This document shows positions 48,886 through 59,542 of a stretch of DNA of 64,000 nt, piece by piece. The notes beneath the pieces were generated by a model. The model was given only the letters and a program-made list of their open reading frames with translations, did not search any database and had not been told where the DNA came from. The DNA lies in assembly GCA_002919265.1 (NCBI GenBank), contig PKEY01000070.1, positions 1 to 64,000 of the forward strand. Reading direction: 5' to 3'. The position numbers were made by a program, and so were the translations under genes. Each line of letters starts with the position of its first letter. Position 1 is the stretch's first letter. The stretch is from Hyphomicrobiaceae bacterium. Its GTDB lineage: Bacteria > Pseudomonadota > Alphaproteobacteria > Rhizobiales > Hyphomicrobiaceae.

Positions 48886-49908
48886 TTAGCGCCCCAACTC
48901 GGCGAGGAACTTCTTCAAGAGCTCGACACCTCTCGCGGCCATTTGGTCCTCGTTTGCATAGGCCTCCCAAAGCTCGCGAGCTGCGACCTCCATTTTGACC
49001 CACTCCTCCTCGGGGATAACGGAAATCTGCACACCCGCTGCCTGCATTTCGCGCATCGCCTTCGCGTCTGCCATTGCGCTAAGCGCAATATAATCGAACG
49101 AGGAAGCAACGGCCGCTTCGTTCAGAATAGCCTTGATATCGTCAGGCAGCTGGTTCCAGGCCGCCATGTTGACGGCAAAGAAGTTGTTCGGCACCGGCAT
49201 CGGCGACGGCTGCACGTAGTACTTGGCAACCTCGTGGTAGGAATTGTTCTTGTTCCCAGCCGGGCTCGCCCAACGCGCAGCATCGATCGCACCAGTTGCC
49301 AAGCCGGTATAGATATCGCCGCCGCCCATGAACACCGGCGTGGCGCCCATCTTCTCATACCACTTCGCCTCGAGCCCGAAGGAGCGGATCTTCAGACCTT
49401 TGAAATCCTCGGCCGAACGGATCGGCTTTTTCGAGACGATATCCCACGGCGGAGACAGCTGCGGACCGAGATAGAAAACGCCATGCTTGGCATACGCCTC
49501 ACGGACGAGGTCGAGGAAGCCGAATTTGTAGAAGAAGTTGTAGCGTTCAATCGGCGTGCGCAGCGATCCTGGGACGCCATTCTCGAGGTTGGCGATAGGC
49601 CCGATCTTTCCAGCGAAATAACCACCGGTCAGAACGCCCATCTCAACCATACCGGAGCCGACAGCCTCCAGGCCTTCCTGTACCGGGAAAAGCGCGCCTA
49701 CGGGGAAAACCTGAAACTTGATCCGGCCGCCTGACATCTCCTCGGCCAGCTTCACGAACTTCTCTTCGAGCGCGATGTAGCCGGGTTCGCCCGGATTTAA
49801 GTTGCTCTGAATTCGCCAATTGAAATCGGCAGCCTGAGCGGCGCCAACAGCCGCAATGGCCATTACCCCCGACGCAATTACGCTCGCCACTCCCCTCAGC
49901 AATCGCAT
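48886..49908 (-). CDS. TRAP transporter substrate-binding protein (DctP/TakP-like)
   Basis: Signal peptide MRLLRGVASVIASGVMAIAAVGAAQA; DctP pattern FKGLKIRSFGLEAKWYEKMGATPVFMGGGDIYTGLATGAIDAARW. Confidence 0.92.
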   Translation of the reverse strand: MRLLRGVASVIASGVMAIAAVGAAQAADFNWRIQSNLNPGEPGYIALEEKFVKLAEEMSGGRIKFQVFPVGALFPVQEGLEAVGSGMVEMGVLTGGYFAGKIGPIANLENGVPGSLRTPIERYNFFYKFGFLDLVREAYAKHGVFYLGPQLSPPWDIVSKKPIRSAEDFKGLKIRSFGLEAKWYEKMGATPVFMGGGDIYTGLATGAIDAARWASPAGNKNNSYHEVAKYYVQPSPMPVPNNFFAVNMAAWNQLPDDIKAILNEAAVASSFDYIALSAMADAKAMREMQAAGVQISVIPEEEWVKMEVAARELWEAYANEDQMAARGVELLKKFLAELGR

Positions 49909-50022
49909 AGGCACACCTTTCCTCGACAAAGACACCCCCAAATAAGGGCCAACTTCCGGCGAATACCGCACACAGCGATGCGGCTCTCCAAGAAGCTCCC
50001 AAGGCTGTGATGGAAGTTTCGT

Positions 50023-50055
50023 TTTTCGATACTTGTTTTCTGTTCCTGAAACTCT
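50023..50055. promoter_or_regulatory. Candidate operator upstream of TRAP binding-protein gene
   Basis: TTTTCGATA (50023-50031) and TTTC-N6-TGAAACTCT (50037-50055), both words also present at 46088-46122. Confidence 0.45.
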
Positions 50056-50249
50056 GTCACGCTGCAAACAGGGTGTCAACGGTCATACATACAGCACTCA
50101 TGACCAAGCATTGATCGTCATAACCTTATAGTGGAAGGCCAATTTCTCTGCCCCGACCAATAAATCGACCAGCGGCGATGTCTGTGCAGACGATCCCGCC
50201 TCTTCCCTGGGCGAGCTTCTCAAGCTCAAAAAATTGAAGGGGAATCGGG

Positions 50250-50912
50250 CTACGATCCCGCGCCCAGAACCGCGCGGATCAGGCGCTTTGCATCCTCACT
50301 GTCCCATTCTGCGGGTCCAGTGAGGCGGCCGATTTCGCGCCCGTCTCCGTCAATCAAAATAGTAACGGGCAGGCCGACGGCTTTGAGCTGCGAGGTAGCT
50401 CTGGTCGTGGGATCGACGTAAAGTCCGAGAGCTTTCACATCGATCTGATTAAGAAACTTCCTGGACACTTCTGCCCCACCGCGGTCCACACTGAGCGCGA
50501 CGACCTCGAAATGCTCAGAGCCTAATGCCTGCTGCAAGCGGTCGAGTGCCGGCATTTCTTTGCGACATGGTGCGCACCAAGTGGCCCAGAGATTGAGAAG
50601 CACGACCTTGCCGCGCCAATCTGCGAGGGAGCGCTCAGCGCCAGTACCGTCAAAGAATTTGAAATCGGGCAGCGGCTCCGGCTCCTTCTTGAACACGAAG
50701 GCCGCCATGTGGCCCTTGCTCAAATCATTGGCGCCAGGGCCGCGCGGAAGCTGCCGCGGTGTCTCGGCTGCCGAGCTTCCTGAGACTGAGGTCCGCGCCG
50801 CCGTCGTCTTAACGTTGTCAGGCCGTCCTAGAGTGACGTATACCGCGCCAAATCCAATCAGCGCTGCCGCGAGAACCACGAGCAAGGATCTGGCGGTTGC
50901 TGAGTTCAGCAT
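50250..50912 (-). CDS. tlpA: TlpA-like thiol:disulfide reductase
   Basis: Signal anchor, then VVLLNLWATWCAPCRKEMPALDRLQQAL thioredoxin-fold CAPC motif; divergent from argH. Confidence 0.9.
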   Translation of the reverse strand: MLNSATARSLLVVLAAALIGFGAVYVTLGRPDNVKTTAARTSVSGSSAAETPRQLPRGPGANDLSKGHMAAFVFKKEPEPLPDFKFFDGTGAERSLADWRGKVVLLNLWATWCAPCRKEMPALDRLQQALGSEHFEVVALSVDRGGAEVSRKFLNQIDVKALGLYVDPTTRATSQLKAVGLPVTILIDGDGREIGRLTGPAEWDSEDAKRLIRAVLGAGS

Positions 50913-50975
50913 ATCGCGTACTCGGCCCTTCTTTGATTGTCGCGTCGCGAACTGAAGCCGTAGGAGCCCCGATCC

Positions 50976-52397
50976 ATGGACAACGATTCGGCCAACAACT
51001 CGGCCAACAAGATGTGGGGAGGCCGGTTTTCCATGTCGCCGGCCCAGATCATGGAGGAGATTAACGCCTCCATAGACTTCGACAAGGTTCTGGCCCCGCA
51101 AGATATACGCGGCTCGAAGGCGCATGCGGCAATGCTTGCCGCCCAGGGCATCATCTCGAAGGAAGATGAAGCCAGTATTCAGGCGGGCCTCGACCAGATC
51201 ATGGCCGAGATTGAGGCTGGAACCTTCAAGTTCTCGCGGTCCCTTGAGGACGTGCATATGAACGTGGAGGCGCGCCTCAAGGACATCATCGGCGCGCCGG
51301 CAGGTCGGCTTCACACAGCGCGCTCGCGAAACGATCAGGTTGCGCTCGACTTCCGCCTGTACGTACGCGACCGGATCGATGAGTTCGACAGTGCTCTCGC
51401 GGGGTTGCAGCTCGCGCTGGCCCGCAAGGCGGAAGTGCATGCAGAAACGATCATGCCGGGCTTCACGCATTTGCAGCCCGCGCAGCCCGTGACCTTCGGC
51501 CATCACCTGTTGGCCTACGTTGAGATGCTTTCGCGCGATCGTGGTCGCCTGCGGGATGCCCGAGCTCGGCTCAACGAATGCCCGCTGGGTGCAGCGGCTC
51601 TGGCCGGCACGTCTTTCCCGATAGATCGCGAAATGACAGCCCGGGCGCTTGGCTTCGACCGCCCGACGGCCAACTCGCTCGATAGCGTTTCCGATCGCGA
51701 TTTCGCCCTCGAAACGCTTTCAGCGGCGAGCATCGCGGCAATGCACCTTTCGCGGCTGGCAGAAGAAATCGTCATCTGGATGACGCCGCAGTTCGGGTTC
51801 ATCCGCCTGTCCGATCGCTTCACCACCGGCTCATCGATTATGCCGCAGAAGCGCAATCCCGATGCGGCCGAGCTGATCCGGGCAAAAGTTGGACGCATCG
51901 CCGCCGCGTTTCAAAGCCTCCTGATGGTAATGAAGGGGCTGCCTCTCACCTACTCGAAGGACATGCAGGAGGACAAAGAGGTCACGTTCGACGCCCTCGA
52001 TAATTTCGCTCTGGTCATCGCAGCTATGACCGGAATGGTCGAGGACATGGAGCCCAACATTGAGGCCATGCGGCGCGCCGCGAGCAGCGGCTATTCAACA
52101 GCCACCGATCTTGCGGACTGGCTGGTGCAGCGATTAGGCGTGCCCTTCCGTGAAGCCCACCACATCACAGGGCGAATAGTTGCAGAAGCAGAGCGCCGCG
52201 GCGTCGAACTCGAGCATCTACCACTCGAGGCGATGCAAGCCATCGAGCCTCGCATCACCGCCGATGTTTACTCTGTTCTCAGCGTAGAAAACTCCGTTCG
52301 GAGCCGCACCAGTTATGGTGGAACGGCGCCACACAACGTCAGAGAAATGGCTCGTTTGTGGATAAACCGGTTGGGAGAAAATCAAATGCGAGGTTAA
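50976..52397 (+). CDS. argH: Argininosuccinate lyase
   Basis: [66 protein letters not shown]. Confidence 0.97.
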   Translation: MDNDSANNSANKMWGGRFSMSPAQIMEEINASIDFDKVLAPQDIRGSKAHAAMLAAQGIISKEDEASIQAGLDQIMAEIEAGTFKFSRSLEDVHMNVEARLKDIIGAPAGRLHTARSRNDQVALDFRLYVRDRIDEFDSALAGLQLALARKAEVHAETIMPGFTHLQPAQPVTFGHHLLAYVEMLSRDRGRLRDARARLNECPLGAAALAGTSFPIDREMTARALGFDRPTANSLDSVSDRDFALETLSAASIAAMHLSRLAEEIVIWMTPQFGFIRLSDRFTTGSSIMPQKRNPDAAELIRAKVGRIAAAFQSLLMVMKGLPLTYSKDMQEDKEVTFDALDNFALVIAAMTGMVEDMEPNIEAMRRAASSGYSTATDLADWLVQRLGVPFREAHHITGRIVAEAERRGVELEHLPLEAMQAIEPRITADVYSVLSVENSVRSRTSYGGTAPHNVREMARLWINRLGENQMRG

Positions 52398-52455
52398 GTT
52401 GCTCCTATCCCATTGCGGGGAAAGGGATAACCGAGCTTTAGGGGGACTCGGGAGA

Positions 52456-52758
52456 ATGCGGGGTATGATCGCGGCCGGCGCCGTTTGCGCCGGTTGGTTC
52501 ATGTTGTGCACCCAGAGTATCGGCGAGCCCTTCAATACCTGGACCTATTACGAATGCGTGCAGGATTGCCGGGACAATAAACCAATCGAAATGACGCTTC
52601 AGCAGTGCATCATCCTGCAGAAGTGCGATCAATATCCGCGACCGCGTCGCACCTATCAGGAATGCGTTCGATACTGTGAAGCCCAATTGGTACTGACTGG
52701 CCAGACACTGCAACAGTGCATCGCAAAGTACGTCTGCAGCCAGTATCCGCAGAGGTAA
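52456..52758 (+). CDS. Small secreted Cys-rich protein with two tandem CX3C/CX5C repeats
   Basis: Signal-like MRGMIAAGAVCAGWFMLCTQSIG, then YYECVQDCRDNKPIEMTLQQCIILQKCDQYP / YQECVRYCEAQLVLTGQTLQQCIAKYVCSQYP. Confidence 0.7.
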   Translation: MRGMIAAGAVCAGWFMLCTQSIGEPFNTWTYYECVQDCRDNKPIEMTLQQCIILQKCDQYPRPRRTYQECVRYCEAQLVLTGQTLQQCIAKYVCSQYPQR

Positions 52759-52819
52759 TGCGGACACTCATTGACGCTGCTATTCGCAGCATCGCGCGTT
52801 CGTGATTCGACGCTAAACG

Positions 52820-53590
52820 CTAGGCCCGTACCCAGCCATTGCTCGTGAGCCGCTCTTGCGGCTGGAAACGCGTCTTGTAGCTCATCTTGCGCGAGCCCTC
52901 GATCCAATATCCGAGGTACAGGTAGGGCAAGCCAAGCTGGCGCGTGTACTCGATGTGTTCGAGGATCATGTAGGTTCCCAAGCTGCGGCGCGGCACGCTC
53001 GTATCGTAGAAGCTGTAAACCATCGAAATGCCGTCCGAAAGCCGATCGCAAAGCGCCACCGCCGCCAGCGGCCCCGATAGCGACTCTCCGGATTCAGGAC
53101 GCACGCGATATTCGGAGAGAAACGTATCGACGATGGTGTCTTCCACCATCATGGCATAATCGAGCACCGTCATGTCGGCCATGCCGCCATCGGAATGACG
53201 GGCGTCGATATAGCTGCGGAAGAGCGCGTATTGTTCGGCGGTCGGCCGCGGTGGAATTCGCCTGACGGCAAGATCCCGATTGGCATCCATCACGCGCCTG
53301 AAGCTGCGCGAAAACTTGAACTCGTTGACGGGCACGCGCACCGAAATGCAGGACTGGCACCCCTCGCAGTAGGGCATATAGGCGACGTTCTGACTTCGAC
53401 GGAAGCCGCCCTTAAGTAGATGGTCGATGAGCGCTGGCGGTTTGTCGTGCGTGAGATGCGTGAACAGCTTACGCTCCAGCCGGCCCGGCAAATATGGGCA
53501 CGGCTGCGGTGCAGTCACATAGAATTCCGGAAAGTTCTTCTGCTGTTCTGTCATTCGACTGGCGTTTCGGGGCGAACGCTTGGGCTCCAT
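52820..53590 (-). CDS. Leucyl/arginyl-tRNA--protein transferase (Ate1/Bpt family)
   Basis: [77 protein letters not shown]. Confidence 0.94.
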   Translation of the reverse strand: MEPKRSPRNASRMTEQQKNFPEFYVTAPQPCPYLPGRLERKLFTHLTHDKPPALIDHLLKGGFRRSQNVAYMPYCEGCQSCISVRVPVNEFKFSRSFRRVMDANRDLAVRRIPPRPTAEQYALFRSYIDARHSDGGMADMTVLDYAMMVEDTIVDTFLSEYRVRPESGESLSGPLAAVALCDRLSDGISMVYSFYDTSVPRRSLGTYMILEHIEYTRQLGLPYLYLGYWIEGSRKMSYKTRFQPQERLTSNGWVRA

Positions 53591-53659
53591 GCTCGCAATC
53601 GTTGTATTGAGAGTAAGTGAGCTGCCCTCGCCTAATCAAGCGCGGTGACAATTGAGCCT

Positions 53660-54997
53660 TTATCGATACAAGCCATGCCGCGCTCCCAAGAGCCCCTCCG
53701 GCCGCCAGATCAGCAGTGCGGCCAACAGGGTGTAGATAGCCAAATCACGATATTCGATCGGAAAAAGGATCGACCAGACCATCTCGGCTCCGCCGATGAG
53801 GATGGCACCGAGAAGCGCGCCAGGGATTGATCCGATCCCGCCTGCGATAGCGGCGATCAGCGCCTTGAGGCCGAAAACAATTCCGCCGGCAAATCCAACA
53901 CCTCCGTAATAGAACGTGACGATGGTGCCCGCGAGGCCGGCCAATCCGCATGCGAGCACAAAGGTGGTCATGAGGAGGCCTCGAAAGTTTACGCCCAAGA
54001 GCGCGGCGGCGATGGGGTCGTCGGCACAGGCCCGCCAGCTGCGGCCGTACCGCGTCCACTTCATCATTGCGAGCAACCCTAACGCCACGAAAACGGCGAA
54101 TGCGCTAACCGAGATTCCAATCGGCGTAACGGTGACGACGAAGCCTTCACTCGCTGCAATGGCCGTCGGATTGTTGAAGAACGGCTCCATCCACCGCAAG
54201 GCTGAGCCCTGGGACAAGCGCATATACTCCTGCAGCGCCATAGCGAGGCCAACCGTGGCGATCAGTACTTGCTGGCCAGACGCGCGATGGAGGGGCTCGA
54301 AGATGAAGCGACTTGCGACATAACCGTGCGTCCCCGCTGCGAAGAGCCCGAGCGCGAGGCTCACGGCAAGCACGTCCGGCCAGAAAGTCAGCGCGCCGGC
54401 AAGTGGAACTCCGAGCAGAGCTGCATAACCACCCAGCGCCGCGAATTCCCCGAACGCCAGGTTGATCCTGCCGATAAGTCCGTACACAAGGGCGTAGGCT
54501 GGCGCGAGAACGGCGTAGATACCGATAAGCGGCAAGGCGGAGACGACGTGCTGGAGAACGAACGCTAGCGGTTGCGAGATTTGGGGTACGTAGCCGAGTT
54601 GGAGATACGGTGCCGGATCGGCCGCTGCCGATTCCTGCGAGCCCAGCCAGAACAGCTTCAGGATGGCGAGGCGAACTTCGCTGAGCTCTTTGCCATCACT
54701 CCAGGCCGCAACCAGCCGGTCATTCGTATCAAAAAGCACTGTTCCAAACCGGCAAAGTAGAGTGCGCGTTCGCTGATGACCGGAAGCGGTACGCACTGCA
54801 TAGCGGACCTCCACCCCACCACCAGGGGCCTTGGTCGTCGACTGGACTTGGAAGCTGCTCTCGGGCGGATTGATCGCCGGAATCAACATCCGGCAAATTC
54901 GGGCTTCGTGCGCGTCGGGCAAGCCGCTGCACCCTCCCAGCACCGTGAGCACCAGTGCCGCAACAACAATCCGAAACTCATCAGGCCAGCGCGCCAA
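53660..54997 (-). CDS. Branched-chain amino acid ABC transporter permease (LivH-like) with lipobox-bearing N-terminal extension
   Basis: LivH core YALVYGLIGRINLAFGEFAALGGYAAL...FFNNPTAIAASEGF...GLKALIAAIAGGIGSIPGALLGAILIGGAE; preceded by about 135 aa beginning VVAALVLTVLGGCSG. Confidence 0.9.
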   Translation of the reverse strand: MARWPDEFRIVVAALVLTVLGGCSGLPDAHEARICRMLIPAINPPESSFQVQSTTKAPGGGVEVRYAVRTASGHQRTRTLLCRFGTVLFDTNDRLVAAWSDGKELSEVRLAILKLFWLGSQESAAADPAPYLQLGYVPQISQPLAFVLQHVVSALPLIGIYAVLAPAYALVYGLIGRINLAFGEFAALGGYAALLGVPLAGALTFWPDVLAVSLALGLFAAGTHGYVASRFIFEPLHRASGQQVLIATVGLAMALQEYMRLSQGSALRWMEPFFNNPTAIAASEGFVVTVTPIGISVSAFAVFVALGLLAMMKWTRYGRSWRACADDPIAAALLGVNFRGLLMTTFVLACGLAGLAGTIVTFYYGGVGFAGGIVFGLKALIAAIAGGIGSIPGALLGAILIGGAEMVWSILFPIEYRDLAIYTLLAALLIWRPEGLLGARHGLYR

Positions 54998-55063
54998 AAT
55001 TCAGGTCCCCGGTCAGATGGCTGACCTTGGTGCATCCACCCCGCGGCCTGATGTTATCGCCAA

Positions 55064-56224
<1,161 letters not shown>

Positions 56225-56332
56225 TTATGCTTGAGACGGTCCGGGTGTTTCCCCAAGAGCCCCCACGCACTCAAACGATGGCGGCCGGATATCTCGGCGA
56301 TGCGCCCGCCCATCATCTCAAAGATTTACGGC

Positions 56333-56614
56333 TCATATCAGCCCCCGCTCTTCGAGCAGACGGCGCACCTCGATGAGGCTTCCGACATGCTGGCCGACCA
56401 GCGCGCTCGCCTGAGACAGCGCACGGATGCTGTGCCTGAAGCTACGTTGCATGTGCCAATCAGCCGTCTTCCAGGAGGGCGCCTTGCGGCTTTCTCGGCT
56501 TGCATCTTCGGCCAATCGCAGATTCTTGCGCACCTCGGCCCAGAGCAGAAAGTCGGACGCGCCTGAACGGTGGCTCAGCGTCGGAATATGGTCGTGTACC
56601 GCTACTTGTGACAT
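56333..56614 (-). CDS. Hypothetical small protein
   Basis: 93-aa ORF from internal ATG (MSQVAVHDHIPTLSHRSGASDFLLWAEVRKNLRLAEDASRESRK...); plausible helical composition; no family recognised. Confidence 0.4.
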   Translation of the reverse strand: MSQVAVHDHIPTLSHRSGASDFLLWAEVRKNLRLAEDASRESRKAPSWKTADWHMQRSFRHSIRALSQASALVGQHVGSLIEVRRLLEERGLI

Positions 56615-56706
56615 CTCGCGAAATCTCCGAGCTGCGAGAATTGGGAACCGAAAAGGAGGGGCAGCCAATCTGTGGCCGACCGGACGCACTCGCTACACGA
56701 CGCGAC

Positions 56707-56739
56707 GAACTGTGAACTGTCTATGTTCTATATTTGTTC
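56707..56739. promoter_or_regulatory. LexA-box-like GAAC/GTTC array
   Basis: GAAC-N3-GAAC-N7-GTTC-N7-GTTC; last pair is GTTCtatatttGTTC (56725-56739), matching the alphaproteobacterial GTTCN7GTTC LexA consensus. Confidence 0.4.
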
Positions 56740-56922
56740 CAATGAATAGTCCACAGAAATTTTCACGCTTTGTTCTCGTGATCTTAGGTACCAGTCTACA
56801 CGGCGGGGACGGCGCGGCCCTCGCGTTCACTTCATCGCGTGAGAAGCTCGGCGGAAAATCCGCTAAACTACTCAGGTTTACGGTTAGGACAGGGCGTGTT
56901 CGGAGCGACTAAGGATTAGCTC

Positions 56923-58137
56923 CTACTCGCAGTAATTACTGTTTCTGCGCTTGGCCATGTCCAAGTGAAAATGGTTGCGGTGCGCCTCGTTGGCCTCTGG
57001 CCCGAGGACCGTTCCGAAATGTCGGCACGCGGCGCCGTGAATCGCTCGGAGAAATCGTGCAGCGCGATTATCAGGCTGAGCCTCCAGCGCCTTCATGTTC
57101 GATGTGCTTCCGGGCCCGCCAAGATGGCTGGCTGTCCTAAGAACCGGCACTTCCTTGCGCTTATCGCGTGGCGCCTTTTGCCCTTTCGCTTCGCGTTTCA
57201 CCGCCGGAGCGGTTGCCAATGCGACGGTCTTTCGGATCGGTAAGGGAACGGTCTTTCGCACCGGCAAAGGGATCGACTTGCGGACCGACAGCGGAATTGC
57301 GGATGCCATCATGATGTTTGCAGCCTGGCGGTCCCCATTTTTCGAAACCGCTTCGGACGCAGAGTTGCCAGCCGACTTGGAACTTGCCGCAGCCGCTGCG
57401 CGCTTTGCTTCTTCCTCGGCTTTGGCGCGCGCTACGATGGCTTGCACATCCCGCGCCGTCAGTCCCCATCCGGTAAGGAGATTGACCTCCAGTCCTGACT
57501 TGGTCGTGAAGCTGCCGATGTCAACGGCGTTCGCCAAAGCGTGTTCGCTGAGCCGTGTCGTCTTGCGACCGTAGGCGTTGCGGCATGAATAGGAGCTCAT
57601 GGTGCCGATCTTCACGATCGGGCCGTCGAGATGCTCCTTGGCCAATGGTTGCAGATCCTCCTTTATCCATTTCGCCAGCGAAGCGACCAGGTCGCACGTG
57701 ACGGTCACCGGTGGAGAGAAGGCGACCTCAGGATTCCGACCAATGCTGACGAGTCGCACAGGGGCAGGCGCACCGCACTGGCCTTCCTTGATGGGGTCGG
57801 CGGCTTCAATCACTGCCTCGATGCCGCGGAGAACCTTGTCGCAATGAGCCTTGGCTTCCCGGATCTCCTCCTCAGTCCACGTCAGCGGAGGCGTCGACGC
57901 AGACCCAGCCTTGTCAGTGCTGTTTGCTTTCTGGTTCTCTGATCCAGTGTTGCTGGGCTGCTCGGCCTGCGATGGACCTGCTGCATCCGATTTGCCAGAG
58001 TTCGCCTCTTTCTGAGATTTCTCTACAGCTGGTCCGCTTTTTGTGACACGAGCGCCACGTTCCTTCGCAGACACCTGGTGAGCGGCAAATATCAGCGCGG
58101 TCAGCGCCAGAAGGGCGGTAGAAACAACCTTCATCAT
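56923..58137 (-). CDS. Extensin family protein (Extensin-like_C domain)
   Basis: Signal peptide; CDLVASLAKWIKEDLQPLAKEHL, SYSCRNAYGRKTTRLSEHALANAVDIGSF, FLRAIHGAACRHFGTVLGPEANEAHRNHFHLDMAKR. Confidence 0.9.
   Translation of the reverse strand: MMKVVSTALLALTALIFAAHQVSAKERGARVTKSGPAVEKSQKEANSGKSDAAGPSQAEQPSNTGSENQKANSTDKAGSASTPPLTWTEEEIREAKAHCDKVLRGIEAVIEAADPIKEGQCGAPAPVRLVSIGRNPEVAFSPPVTVTCDLVASLAKWIKEDLQPLAKEHLDGPIVKIGTMSSYSCRNAYGRKTTRLSEHALANAVDIGSFTTKSGLEVNLLTGWGLTARDVQAIVARAKAEEEAKRAAAAASSKSAGNSASEAVSKNGDRQAANIMMASAIPLSVRKSIPLPVRKTVPLPIRKTVALATAPAVKREAKGQKAPRDKRKEVPVLRTASHLGGPGSTSNMKALEAQPDNRAARFLRAIHGAACRHFGTVLGPEANEAHRNHFHLDMAKRRNSNYCE
57226..57297 (-). repeat. Three tandem 24-nt units coding for (I/V)PL(P/S)(V/I)RK(S/T)
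   Basis: IPLSVRKS-IPLPVRKT-VPLPIRKT within the extensin-family CDS. Confidence 0.85.
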
Positions 58138-58302
58138 CAGTGCCTGTGGTATCGCGCCACTCTGGCGCGGGACAGATACGTTTCCCCAGCGGCGTTTGAG
58201 CTGAGTTTCGCCCGATCTCCGTCCCATGTATAGGCCCATACGGTACTTCGGGCGCCGTAGTGTTCTTTTCAGGCCGCACTAACCCGAGCCTCGTTAGGAA
58301 GC

Positions 58303-59412
58303 ATGACAGAAGCAGTATCGACCGAAAGCGCTTACCGGGAGCTTACGATCACGCGAGAGGGTGCCGCGGGGCGCATTGTTCTCAACCGACCGCGCGCGCT
58401 GAACGCGCTCAATGACGCAATGCGGGCAGAAATCACCGCTGCCATCCCGGGGTTCGCCCGCGACCCGAACATCTACGCACTGACGATCAAATCCGCGGTG
58501 CCGGGCGTATTTTCGGTAGGTGGTGATCTGCGTGAGCTGAGTACAGCTGCTCGCGAACGCTCGGAGGACGCACGCAAGTATCTCGCCGCCGACTACCGCC
58601 TCAACTGGCTGCTCGAATGCTTCTCGAAGCCAACCATCTCGTTGATGAACGGGTTGGCGATGGGCTCCGGCGTTGGCCTTACCATGTACGGCACACATCG
58701 CGTGGCGGGCGAAGACTACAAGTTCGCCATGCCGGAGACCGGCGTCGGCTTTTTCCCCGACGTGGGCCTCGCCTGGGTGTTCGCCAGAATGCCAGGTCAC
58801 GTGGGGATGTATCTGGGCCTTACGGGGCGCCAGATTGGTCGGGCTGATGCCTATCGCTTGGGAATCGTCACCCATTGCATTCGGGCGACCCAGTTTGAGG
58901 AGATCGAGGCTGGTTTGCAGGCCGCCGATCCCGTCGATCCCCTGCTCGATGATCGGCACGAAGATCCGGGCCGGGGCGAATTGGAGCCCTATAGTGAAGT
59001 CATCGAGCGCTGCTTTTCGGCAGACACCGTCGAGGAAATTTTCGAGCGACTTGAGCAAGCCGCCCGCGGCGGCGGCACTGAAGGTGCGTGGTGCGCTGAT
59101 GTTCTCGCGACGCTCAAGAAGCGTTCGCCCACGGCGCTCAAGGTTACGCACCGTCACATTCGCGAAGCTGCCTTCCGCGATCTTCGGCAGACGCTCATGC
59201 TCGATTACCGGCTTGCGTGTCGGGCCATCGAGACACACGATTTCCACGAAGGCGTCCGTGCCCTGCTTATCGACAAGGACAAGAACCCGCAGTGGCGGCC
59301 GACTCACGTGAAGGACGTGACGGACACCATGCTCGACCGCTTCTTTGCGTTCCGGCCTGGCCAGGAGCTCATTCTTCCCACGCGGCAGGAAATGCAGGCG
59401 GCGCGGGTCTAA
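58303..59412 (+). CDS. Enoyl-CoA hydratase/isomerase family protein (3-hydroxyisobutyryl-CoA hydrolase-like)
   Basis: GRIVLNRPRALNALNDAMRAEI, GVFSVGGDLRELS, MNGLAMGSGVGLTMYGTHRVAGEDYKFAMPETGVGFFPDVG. Confidence 0.92.
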   Translation: MTEAVSTESAYRELTITREGAAGRIVLNRPRALNALNDAMRAEITAAIPGFARDPNIYALTIKSAVPGVFSVGGDLRELSTAARERSEDARKYLAADYRLNWLLECFSKPTISLMNGLAMGSGVGLTMYGTHRVAGEDYKFAMPETGVGFFPDVGLAWVFARMPGHVGMYLGLTGRQIGRADAYRLGIVTHCIRATQFEEIEAGLQAADPVDPLLDDRHEDPGRGELEPYSEVIERCFSADTVEEIFERLEQAARGGGTEGAWCADVLATLKKRSPTALKVTHRHIREAAFRDLRQTLMLDYRLACRAIETHDFHEGVRALLIDKDKNPQWRPTHVKDVTDTMLDRFFAFRPGQELILPTRQEMQAARV

Positions 59413-59542
59413 TCCCTCCGCGCCGGTTCACCCCGTTAGTGATTTATTAACCAAACCCTTTAGCAACTGATTCAGTGTGTCCGCGTAGCGTCACCCCGAA
59501 GCCGGCCGGGTAGGCCGCAAGTTTGAAAATGCGGGGAAAGGA

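Noticed and set aside
58294-59307. 337-aa minus-strand ORF opposite the enoyl-CoA hydratase gene
   Set aside because: Antisense shadow; the sense gene carries clear crotonase-family motifs.
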